The notes beneath the pieces are model-generated. The model searched no databases, was not told the DNA's origin, and saw only the letters and a program-made list of their open reading frames with translations. DNA of 64,000 bases from Dyella telluris (GTDB taxonomy: Bacteria; Pseudomonadota; Gammaproteobacteria; Xanthomonadales; Rhodanobacteraceae): contig NZ_CP060412.1 of the NCBI RefSeq assembly GCF_014297575.1, positions 310,001 through 374,000 on the forward strand, given 5' to 3'. Position 1 is the first letter of the stretch, and every line of letters starts with the position of its first letter. The translations under genes and the position numbers were made by a program. Below, piece after piece: positions 27,776 to 38,500 of this stretch.

Positions 27776-28690
27776 ATGTCCCGTACGTTGCCTTCGCTGA
27801 ATGCCCTTCTCGCCTTTGAGGCCGCTGCCCGCCTGGGCAGCGTGAGCCGTGCCGCCACCGAGCTGCATGTGACCCACGGCGCCATCAGCCGCCACATACG
27901 CACCCTTGAAGACGACCTTCATGCGCCACTGTTCCAGCGACAGGGACGCGGCCTGGTGCTCACCCCGGCCGGGCAGCGCCTGCGCGACACCAGCACGGTC
28001 GCGTTCGGCCAGCTTCGCGACACCTGTGACGAGTTGCGCGCGGGAACCGCGCACGCCCCGTTCGTGCTGGGCTGCCCGGTCAGCCTGCTGGCCCGCTGGA
28101 TGATTCCCCGCCTCGAGCGCCTGATGGCCGAGCTGCCCGAGCTGGACCTGCACCTGCGCCCGCAGGAAACCAGTTTCGAGGAATCGCTGGCCGGGCTCGA
28201 CGCCGCGGTAATGGCCGGCGAGCCGCCGTGGCCTTCGGACTGGCGCGTCTACCCCCTGGCCAACGAGCGCATCGGCCCGGTGGCCAGCCCCAGCTTCGCC
28301 AGGACGCACCGGCTGGCACGCAGCCGCCCGCAGGCGCTGCACGAACAGGCCTTGCTGCATACACTTTCGCGACCCGACGCATGGTCAAGCTGGGCCGAAA
28401 GCATCCACCTGCCATCGAAGCGGCTGCAGGCGGGGCAAGGCTATCCGCACCTGTATCACATGATCGAAGCGGCGGTGGCCGGCCGTGGCATCGCCATTGC
28501 ACCCGAGCCGCTGGTTGCCGATGACCTGGCCTCCGGACGCCTGGTTGCCCCATGGGGTTTCCAGGAAGTTCGCGGGCAATGGATCCTGGCCACGCCCGCG
28601 CGGATCTCCGATGCACGAGCCGCACCACTGGCGGCGTGGTTGAAGGCGGCGTTTGCGGACGGGCACCGACAGGAACCGCACAGCACCTGA
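27776..28690 (+). CDS. LysR family regulator, probably TrpI-like
   Basis: A 304-aa LysR protein with a GcvA/TrpI-type N-terminus (LPSLNALLAFEAAARLGSVSRAATELHVTHGAISRHIRTLE) and an effector-binding domain. The helix-turn-helix covers about residues 22-41. Divergence from trpBA and the similarity of the first 70 residues suggest it is the activator of tryptophan synthase, responding to indole-glycerol phosphate; related GcvA or AmpR-type regulators cannot be excluded by sequence alone. The ATG at 27776 has no strong ribosome site, as often in autoregulated LysR genes. Confidence 0.9.
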   Translation: MSRTLPSLNALLAFEAAARLGSVSRAATELHVTHGAISRHIRTLEDDLHAPLFQRQGRGLVLTPAGQRLRDTSTVAFGQLRDTCDELRAGTAHAPFVLGCPVSLLARWMIPRLERLMAELPELDLHLRPQETSFEESLAGLDAAVMAGEPPWPSDWRVYPLANERIGPVASPSFARTHRLARSRPQALHEQALLHTLSRPDAWSSWAESIHLPSKRLQAGQGYPHLYHMIEAAVAGRGIAIAPEPLVADDLASGRLVAPWGFQEVRGQWILATPARISDARAAPLAAWLKAAFADGHRQEPHST

Positions 28691-29098
28691 CGGGTGCGTG
28701 TGTTGCGATTCCGCAGGTAGCGCTCGGCAAGCGATGGACGGGTGCTGCGCATTCGCGCATCAACGCGTCACGATGTCTTTGCCATCAAACAGATAGGGCA
28801 TCTATCCACAGTGTTTTCCAGCATGCATCCACATTCGCTGTGGAAAACATGGATGGCACCGACATGTATCGACGCTTGTCGCGCACAGGGTGCGCTCCTA
28901 CAGGGTGGGGATCGCGCATGGGGGGAGCGCACCCTGTGCGCAACGGCGAGGCGCTGCACAATCGCGCATCAACGCGTCACGATGTCTTTTCCATCAAATA
29001 GATAGGGCACCTATCCACAGTGTTTTCCAGCATGCATCCACATTCGCTGTGGACAACATGCCTGACACTGCATCGACCCAGGCCCAGGGGCGATGCCG
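28691..29098. other. gene-free gap with tandem repeats
   Basis: This 408-bp gap between the LysR gene and trpF holds two copies of the 207-bp repeat family also found at 24.2 kb. No gene is seen in it. Confidence 0.8.
28754..29060. repeat. two repeat cores flanking a REPIN
   Basis: The block CGCGCATCAACGCGTC starts at 28754 and 28963, 209 bp apart. After each comes CTATCCACAGTGTTTTCC and then CATCCACATTCGCTGTGG. Between the cores, a left arm carrying CGCACAGGGTGCGC ends in CTCCTAC (28878-28901) and a right arm GGGAGCGCACCCTGTGCGC (28923-28941) forms an inverted pair. Copies are very similar to each other and clearly related to those at 24.2-24.7 kb. Confidence 0.9.
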
Positions 29099-29746
29099 TC
29101 AGCCGCCCGTCCCGTTCGCCTCAAGCTGCGCATCGGCGTCGCGAACCGCCCGAATGAAGTCCGCCAGCTTCCGGGAATCCTTGATGCCGGGCGACGACTC
29201 GATGCCACTGGCGACATCCACGCCCCACGGCCGTGCGGTGCGCACGGCATCGGCCACATTGGCGGGGACCAGGCCACCGGCCAATACCAGCGGCTGGGTG
29301 AGATCACGTGGCATCAGTGACCAGTCGAAGGCCTTGCCGCTGCCACCGGCCTCGCCCAGGCCGTGGCCATCCAGCAAGAGACCGGACGCGTCGGGATAAC
29401 GCCGCAAGGCCGGCAAGGCCGCGGCGCCATCGCCCATGGCAATCGCCTTCAGGTAGCGGTGCCCGAACTGGCTGCACCATTCGTCCGTCTCGGCGCCGTG
29501 GAACTGCAACAGGTCCGGCCGGATGGCGGCCACGGCATCGCGCACGAAGGCCGCGTCGTCATCCATGAACAGCGCAACCGTCGTGACGAACGGCGGCATG
29601 GCGGCCACGATCGCCGCAGCCTGCCCGATCGACACGCGCCGCTTGCTGCGCGCCGTGAGCACTACCCCGATGGCATCCGCACCCAGCTGCGCCGCGAGCA
29701 GCGCATCGTCGATACGGGTCATGCCGCAGCACTTGATGCGCGTCAC
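29099..29746 (-). CDS. trpF: phosphoribosylanthranilate isomerase
   Basis: A 215-aa TIM-barrel enzyme that converts N-(5-phosphoribosyl)anthranilate to CdRP in tryptophan synthesis. The N-terminal catalytic Cys7 is in TRIKCCGMT, the general-acid Asp lies in GLLLDGHG, and the phosphate loop appears as [10 protein letters not shown] and [14 protein letters not shown]. The start is a GTG at 29746 that overlaps the truA stop (GTGA). A longer frame exists only as an antisense or shifted shadow of truA. Confidence 0.95.
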   Translation of the reverse strand: MTRIKCCGMTRIDDALLAAQLGADAIGVVLTARSKRRVSIGQAAAIVAAMPPFVTTVALFMDDDAAFVRDAVAAIRPDLLQFHGAETDEWCSQFGHRYLKAIAMGDGAAALPALRRYPDASGLLLDGHGLGEAGGSGKAFDWSLMPRDLTQPLVLAGGLVPANVADAVRTARPWGVDVASGIESSPGIKDSRKLADFIRAVRDADAQLEANGTGG

Positions 29747-30510
29747 TGGCTCACCTCGGCCGGCAGGCCCCATTGCGCTTCGTAGCGCGGTCCAAGAAAG
29801 GTCAGGCCCGACGCCGGAGCCGTGGGGCCGGCGACTTCGCGATTGCGTCCTTCCAGCAGCTCGCGCATCCATGCCACCGGCTGCTCGCCACGGCCAATGG
29901 GCAGCAACGAGCCCACGATGTTGCGCACCATGTGATGAAGGAAGGCATTGGCCTCCACCTCGATGATGACCTGCTCGTCCTCGCGCCGCACGCTCGCCCC
30001 GAGCATCTGGCGACGCGCATGTGCCGCCTGGCAGGAGATGGCACGGAACGCAGTGAAATCATGCTCGCCAACCAGCGCCTGCGCGGCTTCGTGCATGCGC
30101 GTGGCGTCGAGCGGCAAGCGTTCCCAGGTGACGTAGCGGGCGTCGAGCGCGGCGCGCACCTGCCGGTTGAGGATGCGGTAGCGATAACGTCGGCTCCGCG
30201 CGGAAAAGCGCGCATGGAAGGTCGGCTCCACCGGCTGTGCCCACAGCACCGCCACCGTCGGCGGCAGGTTGGAACAGGTACCCAGCACCCAGCTGCGCAT
30301 GTCGCGCTGCACCTCGGTGTCGAAGTGCACTACCTGGCAGCGCCCATGCACACCGGCATCGGTGCGCCCGGCACAGGTCACTTCCACCGGGTGGGCAGCG
30401 ACGAACGACAACGCACGCTCCAGCGCGCCCTGCACGGTTTCCCCGTGGGTCAGCCGCTGCCAGCCGGAGAATTCAGTGCCGTCGTATTCAATACCCAGGG
30501 CAATGCGCAT
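29743..30510 (-). CDS. truA: tRNA pseudouridine(38-40) synthase
   Basis: A 255-aa enzyme that isomerises uridines 38-40 in the tRNA anticodon arm. The catalytic Asp51 is in the invariant [24 protein letters not shown] and [11 protein letters not shown] are family blocks. The ATG at 30510 gives the usual [11 protein letters not shown] start. It is coupled to trpF by a 4-bp overlap, an arrangement common in proteobacteria. Confidence 0.96.
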   Translation of the reverse strand: MRIALGIEYDGTEFSGWQRLTHGETVQGALERALSFVAAHPVEVTCAGRTDAGVHGRCQVVHFDTEVQRDMRSWVLGTCSNLPPTVAVLWAQPVEPTFHARFSARSRRYRYRILNRQVRAALDARYVTWERLPLDATRMHEAAQALVGEHDFTAFRAISCQAAHARRQMLGASVRREDEQVIIEVEANAFLHHMVRNIVGSLLPIGRGEQPVAWMRELLEGRNREVAGPTAPASGLTFLGPRYEAQWGLPAEVSQ

Positions 30511-30562
30511 GACATCCAGGAAAAAAGGCCTACAGAAGCGCAAAGGTTAGCAGGCTCAAACG

Positions 30563-30592
30563 CACACGGGCCGGCAAGAGCCGGCCCGTGTG
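30563..30592. terminator. perfect stem-loop between fimV and truA
   Basis: CACACGGGCCGGC (30563-30575) and GCCGGCCCGTGTG (30580-30592) form a perfect 13-bp stem with loop AAGA. A short TTT follows on the minus strand. It probably ends or attenuates the fimV transcript before truA. Confidence 0.6.
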
Positions 30593-30615
30593 GCAACGCT
30601 TCGAAAAGCGAGGTA

Positions 30616-33045
30616 TCAGCGGATGGTTTCGAGCAGGCGCTTGGCCACGTCCTTCTGCATCTGCGTGCCTTCGTGAATCACTTCTTCCAGCATGGCCTGT
30701 GCGCCATCCGGATCGCCCATGTCGAGGTAGGCGCGGGCCAGGTCAAGCTTGGTGTCCACCGGATCGTCACTGAACTGACCGCCCAGGTCGTGATCCAGCT
30801 CATGGTCGGCCGCCTCGTGACCAAAACCGGTGTTCAGGTCGTGACTCTGCGGCAGCGCCTTGTCTTCCAGCGCTTCCTCGCCCTCCGGCTCGGCGAAGTG
30901 CCAGGTCGGCGTGTGGGCTTGGACGTCGTGCTCTTCCTCACGCACCTCGTCATGACCACCCGTAACCGGGGTGCCGCCGGCCGCCTGGGCCTGACGCGGG
31001 GTCAGGTCGAAGTCGAAGTGGTAACCACTGACCTTCGGCGCATGCTGGGCCGGCGAGGTCGGGATCGGCGGAATGTCGTCTTCATCGTGATCGTGGTCCA
31101 GCTCGTGTTCCTTGGCATAACTGCCCAGGTCGAACTGGTCCAGCGCCTCGTGCTCGTCGCCGGCATGCGCGCGCATGGTCGGGAGGGCGTGGGCAAACAG
31201 CGGATGCTCCGGCACCAGGTCTTCGCCCATGTGCACCACGTCCACCCACTCCGGCTGCTGCGGGTCGGTGATGTGGGCGTGCATGGCTTCGGCTGCGGCT
31301 TCGAAGTGATCGACGTCGCGACGGCTGTAGTAGAGGCTGACCAGTTCCAGGTGCAGGCCGATGTCGTCCGGATGCTCGGCGAGCTGGTCGAGCAGCTCTT
31401 CCTGATCGTGATCTGCGTCGGTCGCGCCACCCGGGGTGACGGTGCCAAAGCGATCGGCCAGCGAGGACGCACCCGCGCCAGCCTCCGGCGCAGCGGCCTT
31501 GCGGCTGCGGCCACGCAGGGCTGCCAGCAGGCCGAGCAGGATCACGCCGGCACCGGCGCCCCATGCCCAGGTCTGCATGTACCAGGGATCTTCCTCGGCC
31601 ACAGGCGCCGCCGGCTGGGCGGCGGGCTTGGCTGCCGGTTTGGCCGGCGCAGGCTTGGCCGCAGCGACCGGTGCCGAGCTGGCATGCGCAGGCGCACTGG
31701 CACTGGAGGCCGGCGCAGCCGATGCCGTCGACGGGGCACTGCCCGCGGCGGCAGGCGCGTTGGCCTTGACCACGGTTTCCGCTTCGGGCGTCTTGGTGGC
31801 GGTTGCCTTGGCAGCCGCCGCAGCAGCGGCAGCAGTCGCGGCAGCCGCCGGCTGGCCAGCCGTCTTGCGGGCGTCGGCAAGCTTGTGTTGCAGGTCGGCG
31901 ATCTCGCTGTCCTTCAGCGACAGCAGGCGCTCGTTCTTGCCGTTGATGTCTTCCAGGTCCTTCAGGCGCGACTTGAGCTCGTCACCCTGCTTGGTCAGGG
32001 AGGTCAGGGCCTCCTGGCTGCGCAGCAGGTCCTGATGCAGGGCCACCATGCCCTTCTCGGCAGCGGCCTTGTCGCCCTTGCCACCGTGACCGGCGGCGTT
32101 GTCGGAGCCTTCCTTCGACGGCACCAGCGCCAGGTGGTCACCCGTGGGGTTGGCCGCGGCGGGTGCCGAGGAGGCGTTGGCGCGCGTACCCGTATCAGCG
32201 ACCGTGGTCGGCGTGCGGGCGGCGCCGGAGCGCCAGTCGCTGTTCTGCTGGCGCACTTCGGCCAGGGCCGCCGCGGCGGTCAGGGCGGCGGCGTCTTCCT
32301 TGGTGGGAATGCGCAGCACTGCGCCGGTCTTCAGCGCGTTGATGTTGTCGCGGTAGAACGCGTCCGGGTTGCTGCTCTTGAGGGCCAGCAGCATCTGGTT
32401 CATGTCCACGCCGGCAGGCGCGGTTTCATGCGCGATGGCGGAGAGTGTCTGGCCGCGCTCCACCGTGTACGAGCCGCCAGCGCTGGCATTGGCGCGCGGC
32501 GCCGGTGCGGGCTTGGACGGCTTGGCTTCCGGTGCGGGCGCGGGTGCGGCGGCGGTCGATTCGGTGCTGGAGGCGGCCGGCGGGGTCGTGTGACGCGACG
32601 GCTTGCCTGCTGACTGTGTCGGCGCACGGGTGGCCGGCACATTGCTGGCGGCACTGCCGGGCGGATCAAGCAGGATGGTGAACTCGCGCAGGCTCTTGCC
32701 CGAGGCGTTGTTCACTTCGACCAGCAGGTCCAGATAGGGATCGTTGACGGGTGCCGCACTGGTGATGCGGATCACCTTCTTGCCGTTGGCGCCATCCACC
32801 ACGGCGAACTGCAAGGGGATCGAAGGGCCTGCCGCCACGCCAGCCTGGGCGGCGTCCTCGGAGGACGCCAGCCGTGCGGTGAGGTTCTGGAGCTCGGCGG
32901 GGCTACCGGGGTTGACCGGAATTTCGGCCACCAGCGGCTGCCCGAGGGCGGATTTCACCTGGATCTGGCCCAGCTCCAGCGCGGCTGCCTGGCTACTGCC
33001 GAGGGCGAGCGCCAGCAGTATCGACAGCTTCAACGAACGATTCAT
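30616..33045 (-). CDS. fimV: FimV-like polar/pilus assembly protein
   Basis: A large inner-membrane protein of 809 aa. The order is: signal peptide (1-22), FimV N-terminal beta domain (LELGQIQVKSALGQPL onward), Ala/Pro linker, a LysM peptidoglycan-binding motif (about 192-248, SYTVERGQTLSAIAHE), a coiled coil (about 330-420), a long Ala/Pro-rich linker, one membrane helix (about 505-525, WAWGAGAGVILLGLL), then an acidic His-rich cytoplasmic part and the C-terminal FimV/TPR-like domain (DLARAYLDMGDPDGAQAMLEEVI). In Pseudomonas, FimV controls twitching, cyclic AMP and polar localisation. Length and order are typical for xanthomonads. The ATG at 33045 starts the signal peptide. Confidence 0.93.
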   Translation of the reverse strand: MNRSLKLSILLALALGSSQAAALELGQIQVKSALGQPLVAEIPVNPGSPAELQNLTARLASSEDAAQAGVAAGPSIPLQFAVVDGANGKKVIRITSAAPVNDPYLDLLVEVNNASGKSLREFTILLDPPGSAASNVPATRAPTQSAGKPSRHTTPPAASSTESTAAAPAPAPEAKPSKPAPAPRANASAGGSYTVERGQTLSAIAHETAPAGVDMNQMLLALKSSNPDAFYRDNINALKTGAVLRIPTKEDAAALTAAAALAEVRQQNSDWRSGAARTPTTVADTGTRANASSAPAAANPTGDHLALVPSKEGSDNAAGHGGKGDKAAAEKGMVALHQDLLRSQEALTSLTKQGDELKSRLKDLEDINGKNERLLSLKDSEIADLQHKLADARKTAGQPAAAATAAAAAAAAKATATKTPEAETVVKANAPAAAGSAPSTASAAPASSASAPAHASSAPVAAAKPAPAKPAAKPAAQPAAPVAEEDPWYMQTWAWGAGAGVILLGLLAALRGRSRKAAAPEAGAGASSLADRFGTVTPGGATDADHDQEELLDQLAEHPDDIGLHLELVSLYYSRRDVDHFEAAAEAMHAHITDPQQPEWVDVVHMGEDLVPEHPLFAHALPTMRAHAGDEHEALDQFDLGSYAKEHELDHDHDEDDIPPIPTSPAQHAPKVSGYHFDFDLTPRQAQAAGGTPVTGGHDEVREEEHDVQAHTPTWHFAEPEGEEALEDKALPQSHDLNTGFGHEAADHELDHDLGGQFSDDPVDTKLDLARAYLDMGDPDGAQAMLEEVIHEGTQMQKDVAKRLLETIR

Positions 33046-33209
33046 CGTGTTTTCCCCCGAACGACCCCGTGACGTTTTTATATCGGCGCGGCCAAACAAC
33101 GTTACACCCGCGACGAGGCGTCACTTTAGTTAGATACAAGCCAATCAACAATAGCGTTGATCAGTATTTACAGCACCTTGCTGACTCTTCTTCTCGTGGG
33201 AGGATGCCT

Positions 33210-33236
33210 CCGGGAGGCCCCTCGGGGGGCTCCCGG
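33210..33236. terminator. GC-rich stem-loop after the asd operon
   Basis: CCGGGAGGCC (33210-33219) pairs with GGGCTCCCGG (33227-33236) with one mismatch. No T run follows in the minus direction, so this is a weak terminator candidate. Confidence 0.4.
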
Positions 33237-33248
33237 GACACCCTCTGC

Positions 33249-33538
33249 TTAGTGCCCCGAGGACGGGGACGCCGCGTTCAGGGCCTTCAGCTGGGCCTGG
33301 AGCTCGGCGATGGTCTGGTCCTTTTCCTTGAGCTTGCTGTCGGCGTCGTGGGACTTGCCCTCTTCGCGCGCCACGTCGCCCTGCAGCTGCTTCACCGTCG
33401 CCTGCTGCTTTTCGATGGCCTGGGCAACCTGCTTCTGGTCACCGGCCGGGGCAGCAGGCGTTGGCGACGACTGTGCCGCCCGGGTGGTTCCAGCGAACAC
33501 CAGTGCACACAACACCAACCCGGTCAGCACATGCTTCA

Positions 33539-33539
<1 letters not shown>
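33249..33539 (-). CDS. small secreted coiled-coil protein, unknown function
   Basis: A 96-aa protein with a signal peptide (MKHVLTGLVLCALVFAGTTRA) and a mature part predicted to be helical and coiled-coil: charged heptads run from about residue 36 to 88 (QVAQAIEKQQATVKQLQGDV and later LKEKDQTIAELQAQLKAL). Its ATG overlaps the asd stop (TAATG), so it is translationally coupled to asd and lies between asd and fimV. I do not recognise a family. The design resembles small periplasmic SlyB/Lpp-like helical proteins. Confidence 0.8.
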
Positions 33540-34567
<1,028 letters not shown>

Positions 34568-34678
34568 GTCCCGGTATCAGGTAGGAGGGATCGAAAACCG
34601 CTCCGGCCTCCGCATCTGCGGAAATCTAGCCGGGGCGGCGCTTAAAACAACGTGCAACACGCATGGGCGTGAATGTCA

Positions 34679-35698
34679 TCACGCTTTATGTGCGGTCCCG
34701 TGCGCCAAAACCGCTGGATTGAGGGCGGTAGGCGGCTTTCCCGCCGACTCGCCGAAGCCCAGTGCCGCGATCACATTGTCCACCGCCAGGTTGGCCATGG
34801 CGCGGCGGGTTTCTTCGCTGGCGCTGGCAATGTGCGGGGTCAGCACGACGTTGTCGAGAGTAAGCAGGTCCGGATGAACCGCCGGCTCTCCCTCGAACAC
34901 GTCCAGCCCAGCCGCTGCCAGTCGCCCCTCGCGCAGCGCCGCCGCCAGCGCGGCATCATCCACGATACCGCCACGGGCCACGTTCACCAGCACGGCGGAG
35001 GGCTTCATGCAGGCCAGTTCCGGCGCGCCGACGGCATGCCGGTTCTCCGGCGTGAACGGCAGCACCAGCACCAGGAAATCGGACCGGCGCAGCAGTTCCG
35101 CCTTGTCCACCAGGGTGGCCTTGCACTCGCGCTCCACCATCTCCGGCAGGCGCGAACGGTTGTGGTAGAGCACGTTCATGTCGAAGCCGGCCGCGCGACG
35201 CGCGATGCCCTGCCCGATCCGTCCCATGCCCAGGATGCCCAGCGTGCGCCCGTGCACGTCCAGGCCCAGCCAGTCGTCGAAGCGCATGTGACTGCCCGGC
35301 CACTGCCCTGCCCGCAGCCAGCGCTCGGCAGCGCACACGCGGCGGCCAGCCGCCAGCATCAGCGCCCAGGCAAAGTCGGCCACGCTTTCGGTGAGCACGT
35401 CCGGCGTGTTGCTGGCGACGATGCCGTGGCGCGTGAGGGCGTCCAGGTCGAGGTTGTTGAAGCCCACGCCAAGGTTGGCCACGGCCTTCAGGCGGGTATT
35501 GCCCTCCAGCACGGTGGCGTCGATGCGATCGGCCAGGCCGACGACGGCGCCATCCACGCCGGCCAGTTTGCGCTGCAGTTCCTCGGCGCTGTGCCGGCGC
35601 TCCACCGCTTCGGCATCCACCTCGAAATATTCGGCCAGGCGGGCCAGGACATCGGGAAACAGGGGGCGGGAGACCCAGACTTTCGGTTTGGCTGTCAT
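34679..35698 (-). CDS. D-2-hydroxyacid dehydrogenase (glyoxylate/hydroxypyruvate reductase type)
   Basis: An NAD(P)-dependent reductase of 339 aa from the D-2-hydroxyacid dehydrogenase superfamily. The nucleotide fold is ILGMGRIGQGIARRA. The catalytic Arg (VNVARGGIVDD), Glu (DVFEGEPAVH) and His (LTPHIASAS) are in place. Sequence blocks such as VGFNNLDLDAL and SNTPDVLTESVADFAW place it close to glyoxylate/hydroxypyruvate reductases (GhrB). An alternative GTG lies one codon upstream at 35701. It precedes asd by 111 bp without overlap. Confidence 0.92.
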   Translation of the reverse strand: MTAKPKVWVSRPLFPDVLARLAEYFEVDAEAVERRHSAEELQRKLAGVDGAVVGLADRIDATVLEGNTRLKAVANLGVGFNNLDLDALTRHGIVASNTPDVLTESVADFAWALMLAAGRRVCAAERWLRAGQWPGSHMRFDDWLGLDVHGRTLGILGMGRIGQGIARRAAGFDMNVLYHNRSRLPEMVERECKATLVDKAELLRRSDFLVLVLPFTPENRHAVGAPELACMKPSAVLVNVARGGIVDDAALAAALREGRLAAAGLDVFEGEPAVHPDLLTLDNVVLTPHIASASEETRRAMANLAVDNVIAALGFGESAGKPPTALNPAVLAHGTAHKA

Positions 35699-35749
35699 CA
35701 CTGTGTACTTCTTGGTACCGCGCCGGCCCGCGAACGGACCGGCACGCGA

Positions 35750-36838
35750 TCAGGGAAGGCGGGGAGACACCTCGCCCACGTCGCCGCACTGGGCGCGATG
35801 GCGGAGCGCGTGATCCATCAGCACCAGCGCCATCATGGCCTCGGCGATGGGCGTGGCACGAATGCCCACGCAGGGGTCGTGCCGCCCCTTGGTCACCACG
35901 TCCACCGGCTCGCCGGCCAGGTTCACGCTGTGGCCGGGAATAAGGATGCTCGAGGTGGGTTTGAGCGCAATGGAGGCCACCACGGCCTGCCCCGTGCTGA
36001 TGCCGCCCAGGATGCCGCCGGCATGATTGGAGGCGAAGCCGTCCTTCGACATCTCGTCACGGTGCTGGCTGCCACGCTGCGGGACCACGCCGAAGCCGTC
36101 GCCGATCTCCACGCCTTTCACGGCGTTGATCGACATCAGCGCCGAGGCAAGGTCGCCATCGAGCTTGCCGTAGATCGGCTCACCCCAACCCGGCGGCACG
36201 CCTTCGGCCACCACGCTGACGCGCGCTCCCACGGAGTCGCCCGACTTGCGCAGCGCATCCATATACGACTCCAGCCGGGACACTTCGTTGGCGTCCGGCC
36301 AGAAGAACGGGTTCTGCTCCACCGCGTTCCAGTCGAATGCGGCGGGCGTGATGTCGCCGATCTGCGAGAGGTAGCCGCGCACGTGCACGCCGTAACGCTC
36401 GGCCAGCCACTTCTTGGCGATCACGGCTGCAGCCACGCGCATGGTGGTTTCGCGCGCCGATGATCGGCCGCCGCCACGCGGGTCGCGGATGCCGTACTTC
36501 TGCCAGTAGGTGTAATCGGCGTGGCCGGGACGGAAGGTCTGGGCGATGTCGCCGTAGTCCTTGCTGCGCTGGTCCGTGTTGCGGATCAGCAGCGCGATTG
36601 GCGTGCCGGTGGTCTTGCCTTCGTAGACGCCAGAGAGAATCTCCACCTCGTCCGCCTCGCGGCGCTGCGAGGTGTGGCGGCTCTTGCCGGTCGCGCGGCG
36701 ATCGAGATCGGCGCGGAATTCTTCCTCGGCAATGGGCAGCCCCGGCGGACAGCCGTCGATGACGCAGCCGATGGCGGGGCCGTGGCTCTCGCCAAACGTG
36801 GTGACGGTGAAGAGTTTGCCGAAGGAGTTGCTGGACAC
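35750..36838 (-). CDS. aroC: chorismate synthase
   Basis: An FMN-dependent lyase of 362 aa that makes chorismate from EPSP, the last step of the shikimate pathway. Signature regions are [44 protein letters not shown] and a conserved C-terminal [10 protein letters not shown]. The start is a GTG at 36838 giving [10 protein letters not shown], the standard family N-terminus. It is the third gene after prmB and a GNAT gene on the same strand. Confidence 0.97.
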   Translation of the reverse strand: MSSNSFGKLFTVTTFGESHGPAIGCVIDGCPPGLPIAEEEFRADLDRRATGKSRHTSQRREADEVEILSGVYEGKTTGTPIALLIRNTDQRSKDYGDIAQTFRPGHADYTYWQKYGIRDPRGGGRSSARETTMRVAAAVIAKKWLAERYGVHVRGYLSQIGDITPAAFDWNAVEQNPFFWPDANEVSRLESYMDALRKSGDSVGARVSVVAEGVPPGWGEPIYGKLDGDLASALMSINAVKGVEIGDGFGVVPQRGSQHRDEMSKDGFASNHAGGILGGISTGQAVVASIALKPTSSILIPGHSVNLAGEPVDVVTKGRHDPCVGIRATPIAEAMMALVLMDHALRHRAQCGDVGEVSPRLP

Positions 36839-36873
36839 GTGGCTCGGGTCGTCTGCGGGATAACCCTCACAGC

Positions 36874-37440
36874 TTACCGCGATGCAGCAAATCCTGCGCC
36901 CCTTCCGTGAAGCTCGCGCCACTCGCGCGCCAGCAAGGCGAAGATCACGTCGTCCACCCACTCGCCACGGAACTGCAGGCTCTCGCGGAAATGCGCTTCC
37001 TGGCGCATGCCGACGGTCTTGAGCAGGGCCATGCTGGCGGCGTTGCGGGGATCGACCGAGGCGTGCACGCGATGGACGTCCAGCCTGCCAAACAGCTCGC
37101 CAAACAGGCCATGCAGGGTTTCGCGGGCGTAGCCCCTGCCCTGCGCCGCGGGCGCCAGCGTGATGCCGAATTCGGCCTGCCCGTCGGCGGACAGGCAGAC
37201 CCCGAGATCGCCGATCAACGAGCCATCCTCGGCAAGGCGGATGGCCCGCTGGAACCATTCGCCCGGCGACGGCGCCGAGCGCGCCGATTGGTTTCGGATG
37301 AAACACTCCACCTCACCGAGCGTTTCAGGCCGCCATCCCTGATAGCGCGACACCTCCGGATCGGCGCGATAGCCGAACAACGCCGGCGCATCGCTTTCCT
37401 TCAGTGCATCCAGTCGCAGTCGTTCCGTCGACAGCTCCAT
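36874..37440 (-). CDS. GNAT family N-acetyltransferase (RimJ/RimL-like)
   Basis: A 188-aa acetyl-CoA-dependent transferase. The N-terminus [20 protein letters not shown] and acetyl-CoA loop [14 protein letters not shown] are typical of the RimJ/RimL branch, which acts on protein N-termini or amino acid-like substrates. The fold continues with [23 protein letters not shown]. It starts 5 bp after prmB and is 35 bp before aroC, suggesting one transcript. No substrate can be named. Confidence 0.88.
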   Translation of the reverse strand: MELSTERLRLDALKESDAPALFGYRADPEVSRYQGWRPETLGEVECFIRNQSARSAPSPGEWFQRAIRLAEDGSLIGDLGVCLSADGQAEFGITLAPAAQGRGYARETLHGLFGELFGRLDVHRVHASVDPRNAASMALLKTVGMRQEAHFRESLQFRGEWVDDVIFALLAREWRELHGRGAGFAASR

Positions 37441-37445
37441 GGGAA

Positions 37446-38381
37446 TCAGCGCCCCTTGCGGGCCTCGGCCGCTGCGCGGATCACCGCAGCGTGCTCGATC
37501 AGGTCGCGACGCTCCAACGCAAACACGCCCATGGCGCCCACCTTGAACTCGATCCACACGAACGGGACTTCCGGCAGCAGCTCCGCCAGCTGGCGTTCGC
37601 TCTCGCCCACTTCCACGATGAGCAGGCCGTCCTCGGTGAGGTACTCGGCAGCTTCGTCGAGCATGCGCACGCAGATGTCCAGGCCGTCTTCGCCCGAGGT
37701 CAGGCCCAGCTTGGGCTCGTGGCTGTATTCGCCCGGCAGCGCGGCGTATTCGTCTTCGGTGACGTACGGCGGGTTCGACACGATCAGGTCGTAACGGCGG
37801 CCCTTCAGGCCGTTGAACAGATCCGACTTGATCGCCTCGACGCGGCCTTCCACGTGCTGGAACGCGATGTTCTCGCGCGCCAACGACAGGGCGTCGTCGC
37901 TGATGTCGACAATGTCGACCTGCCAGTCCGGGTTGTACTCGGCCATGGCAATGCCGATGCAGCCCGAGCCGGTGCACAGGTCCAGCGCGCGCTCGACGTG
38001 GCGATGATCCAGCCACGGCTGGAAGCCCGACTCGATCAGCTCGGCGATGGGCGAGCGCGGCACCAGGGCGCGGCGGTCGCTCTTGAACTTCATGCCCGCG
38101 AACCAGGTTTCACCCACCAGGTAAGCCACCGGCAGGCGCTCGGTCACGCGGCGCTCGATCAGCGCCAGCACGCGCTCGCGCTCTTCCGTGGTCAGGCGGC
38201 CCGCGCCATAGGCCGGCGGGATATCCGGCGGCAGGTGCAGGCTGGCCAGCACCAGGTGGGTGGCCTCGTCGATGGGGTTGTCGTGGCTGTGCCCGAAGGT
38301 GAGCCCGGCCGCCGAGAACCGGCTGGCGCCGTAACGGATGAAGTCGATGATGGAGGCGAGTTCGTGGGTCACGGCGGGCAC
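37446..38381 (-). CDS. prmB: ribosomal protein L3 glutamine methyltransferase
   Basis: A 311-aa SAM-dependent N5-glutamine methyltransferase that modifies ribosomal protein L3. The catalytic NPPY motif is at 203-206, and the SAM-binding loop is LDLCTGSGCIGIA. An N-terminal helical recognition domain precedes it. The PrmB rather than PrmC assignment rests on length and on N-terminal style (SIIDFIRYGASRF). The start is a GTG at 38381. Confidence 0.93.
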   Translation of the reverse strand: MPAVTHELASIIDFIRYGASRFSAAGLTFGHSHDNPIDEATHLVLASLHLPPDIPPAYGAGRLTTEERERVLALIERRVTERLPVAYLVGETWFAGMKFKSDRRALVPRSPIAELIESGFQPWLDHRHVERALDLCTGSGCIGIAMAEYNPDWQVDIVDISDDALSLARENIAFQHVEGRVEAIKSDLFNGLKGRRYDLIVSNPPYVTEDEYAALPGEYSHEPKLGLTSGEDGLDICVRMLDEAAEYLTEDGLLIVEVGESERQLAELLPEVPFVWIEFKVGAMGVFALERRDLIEHAAVIRAAAEARKGR

Positions 38382-38500
38382 TGGAAGCGTCGAGGGGTCG
38401 CAGAGTATAGCCGGTGCGGCGTGTGGACCTAAGCGCCTGTTTACGCTGCCCCGGTGCGGCGCAAGGCGTAATCGGCGCGCGCTTCATTCATACTTGGCGG

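Noticed and set aside
24179..29060. Chromosomal origin of replication, because of DnaA-like boxes
   Set aside because: The 9-mers are off-consensus; no dnaA, dnaN, gidA or AT-rich unwinding region is near. The boxes occur in a repeated family, not in an oriC layout.
29773..32613. A 946-codon plus-strand frame over truA and fimV
   Set aside because: It is antisense to truA and fimV, both well supported; composition is Arg/Gly-rich.
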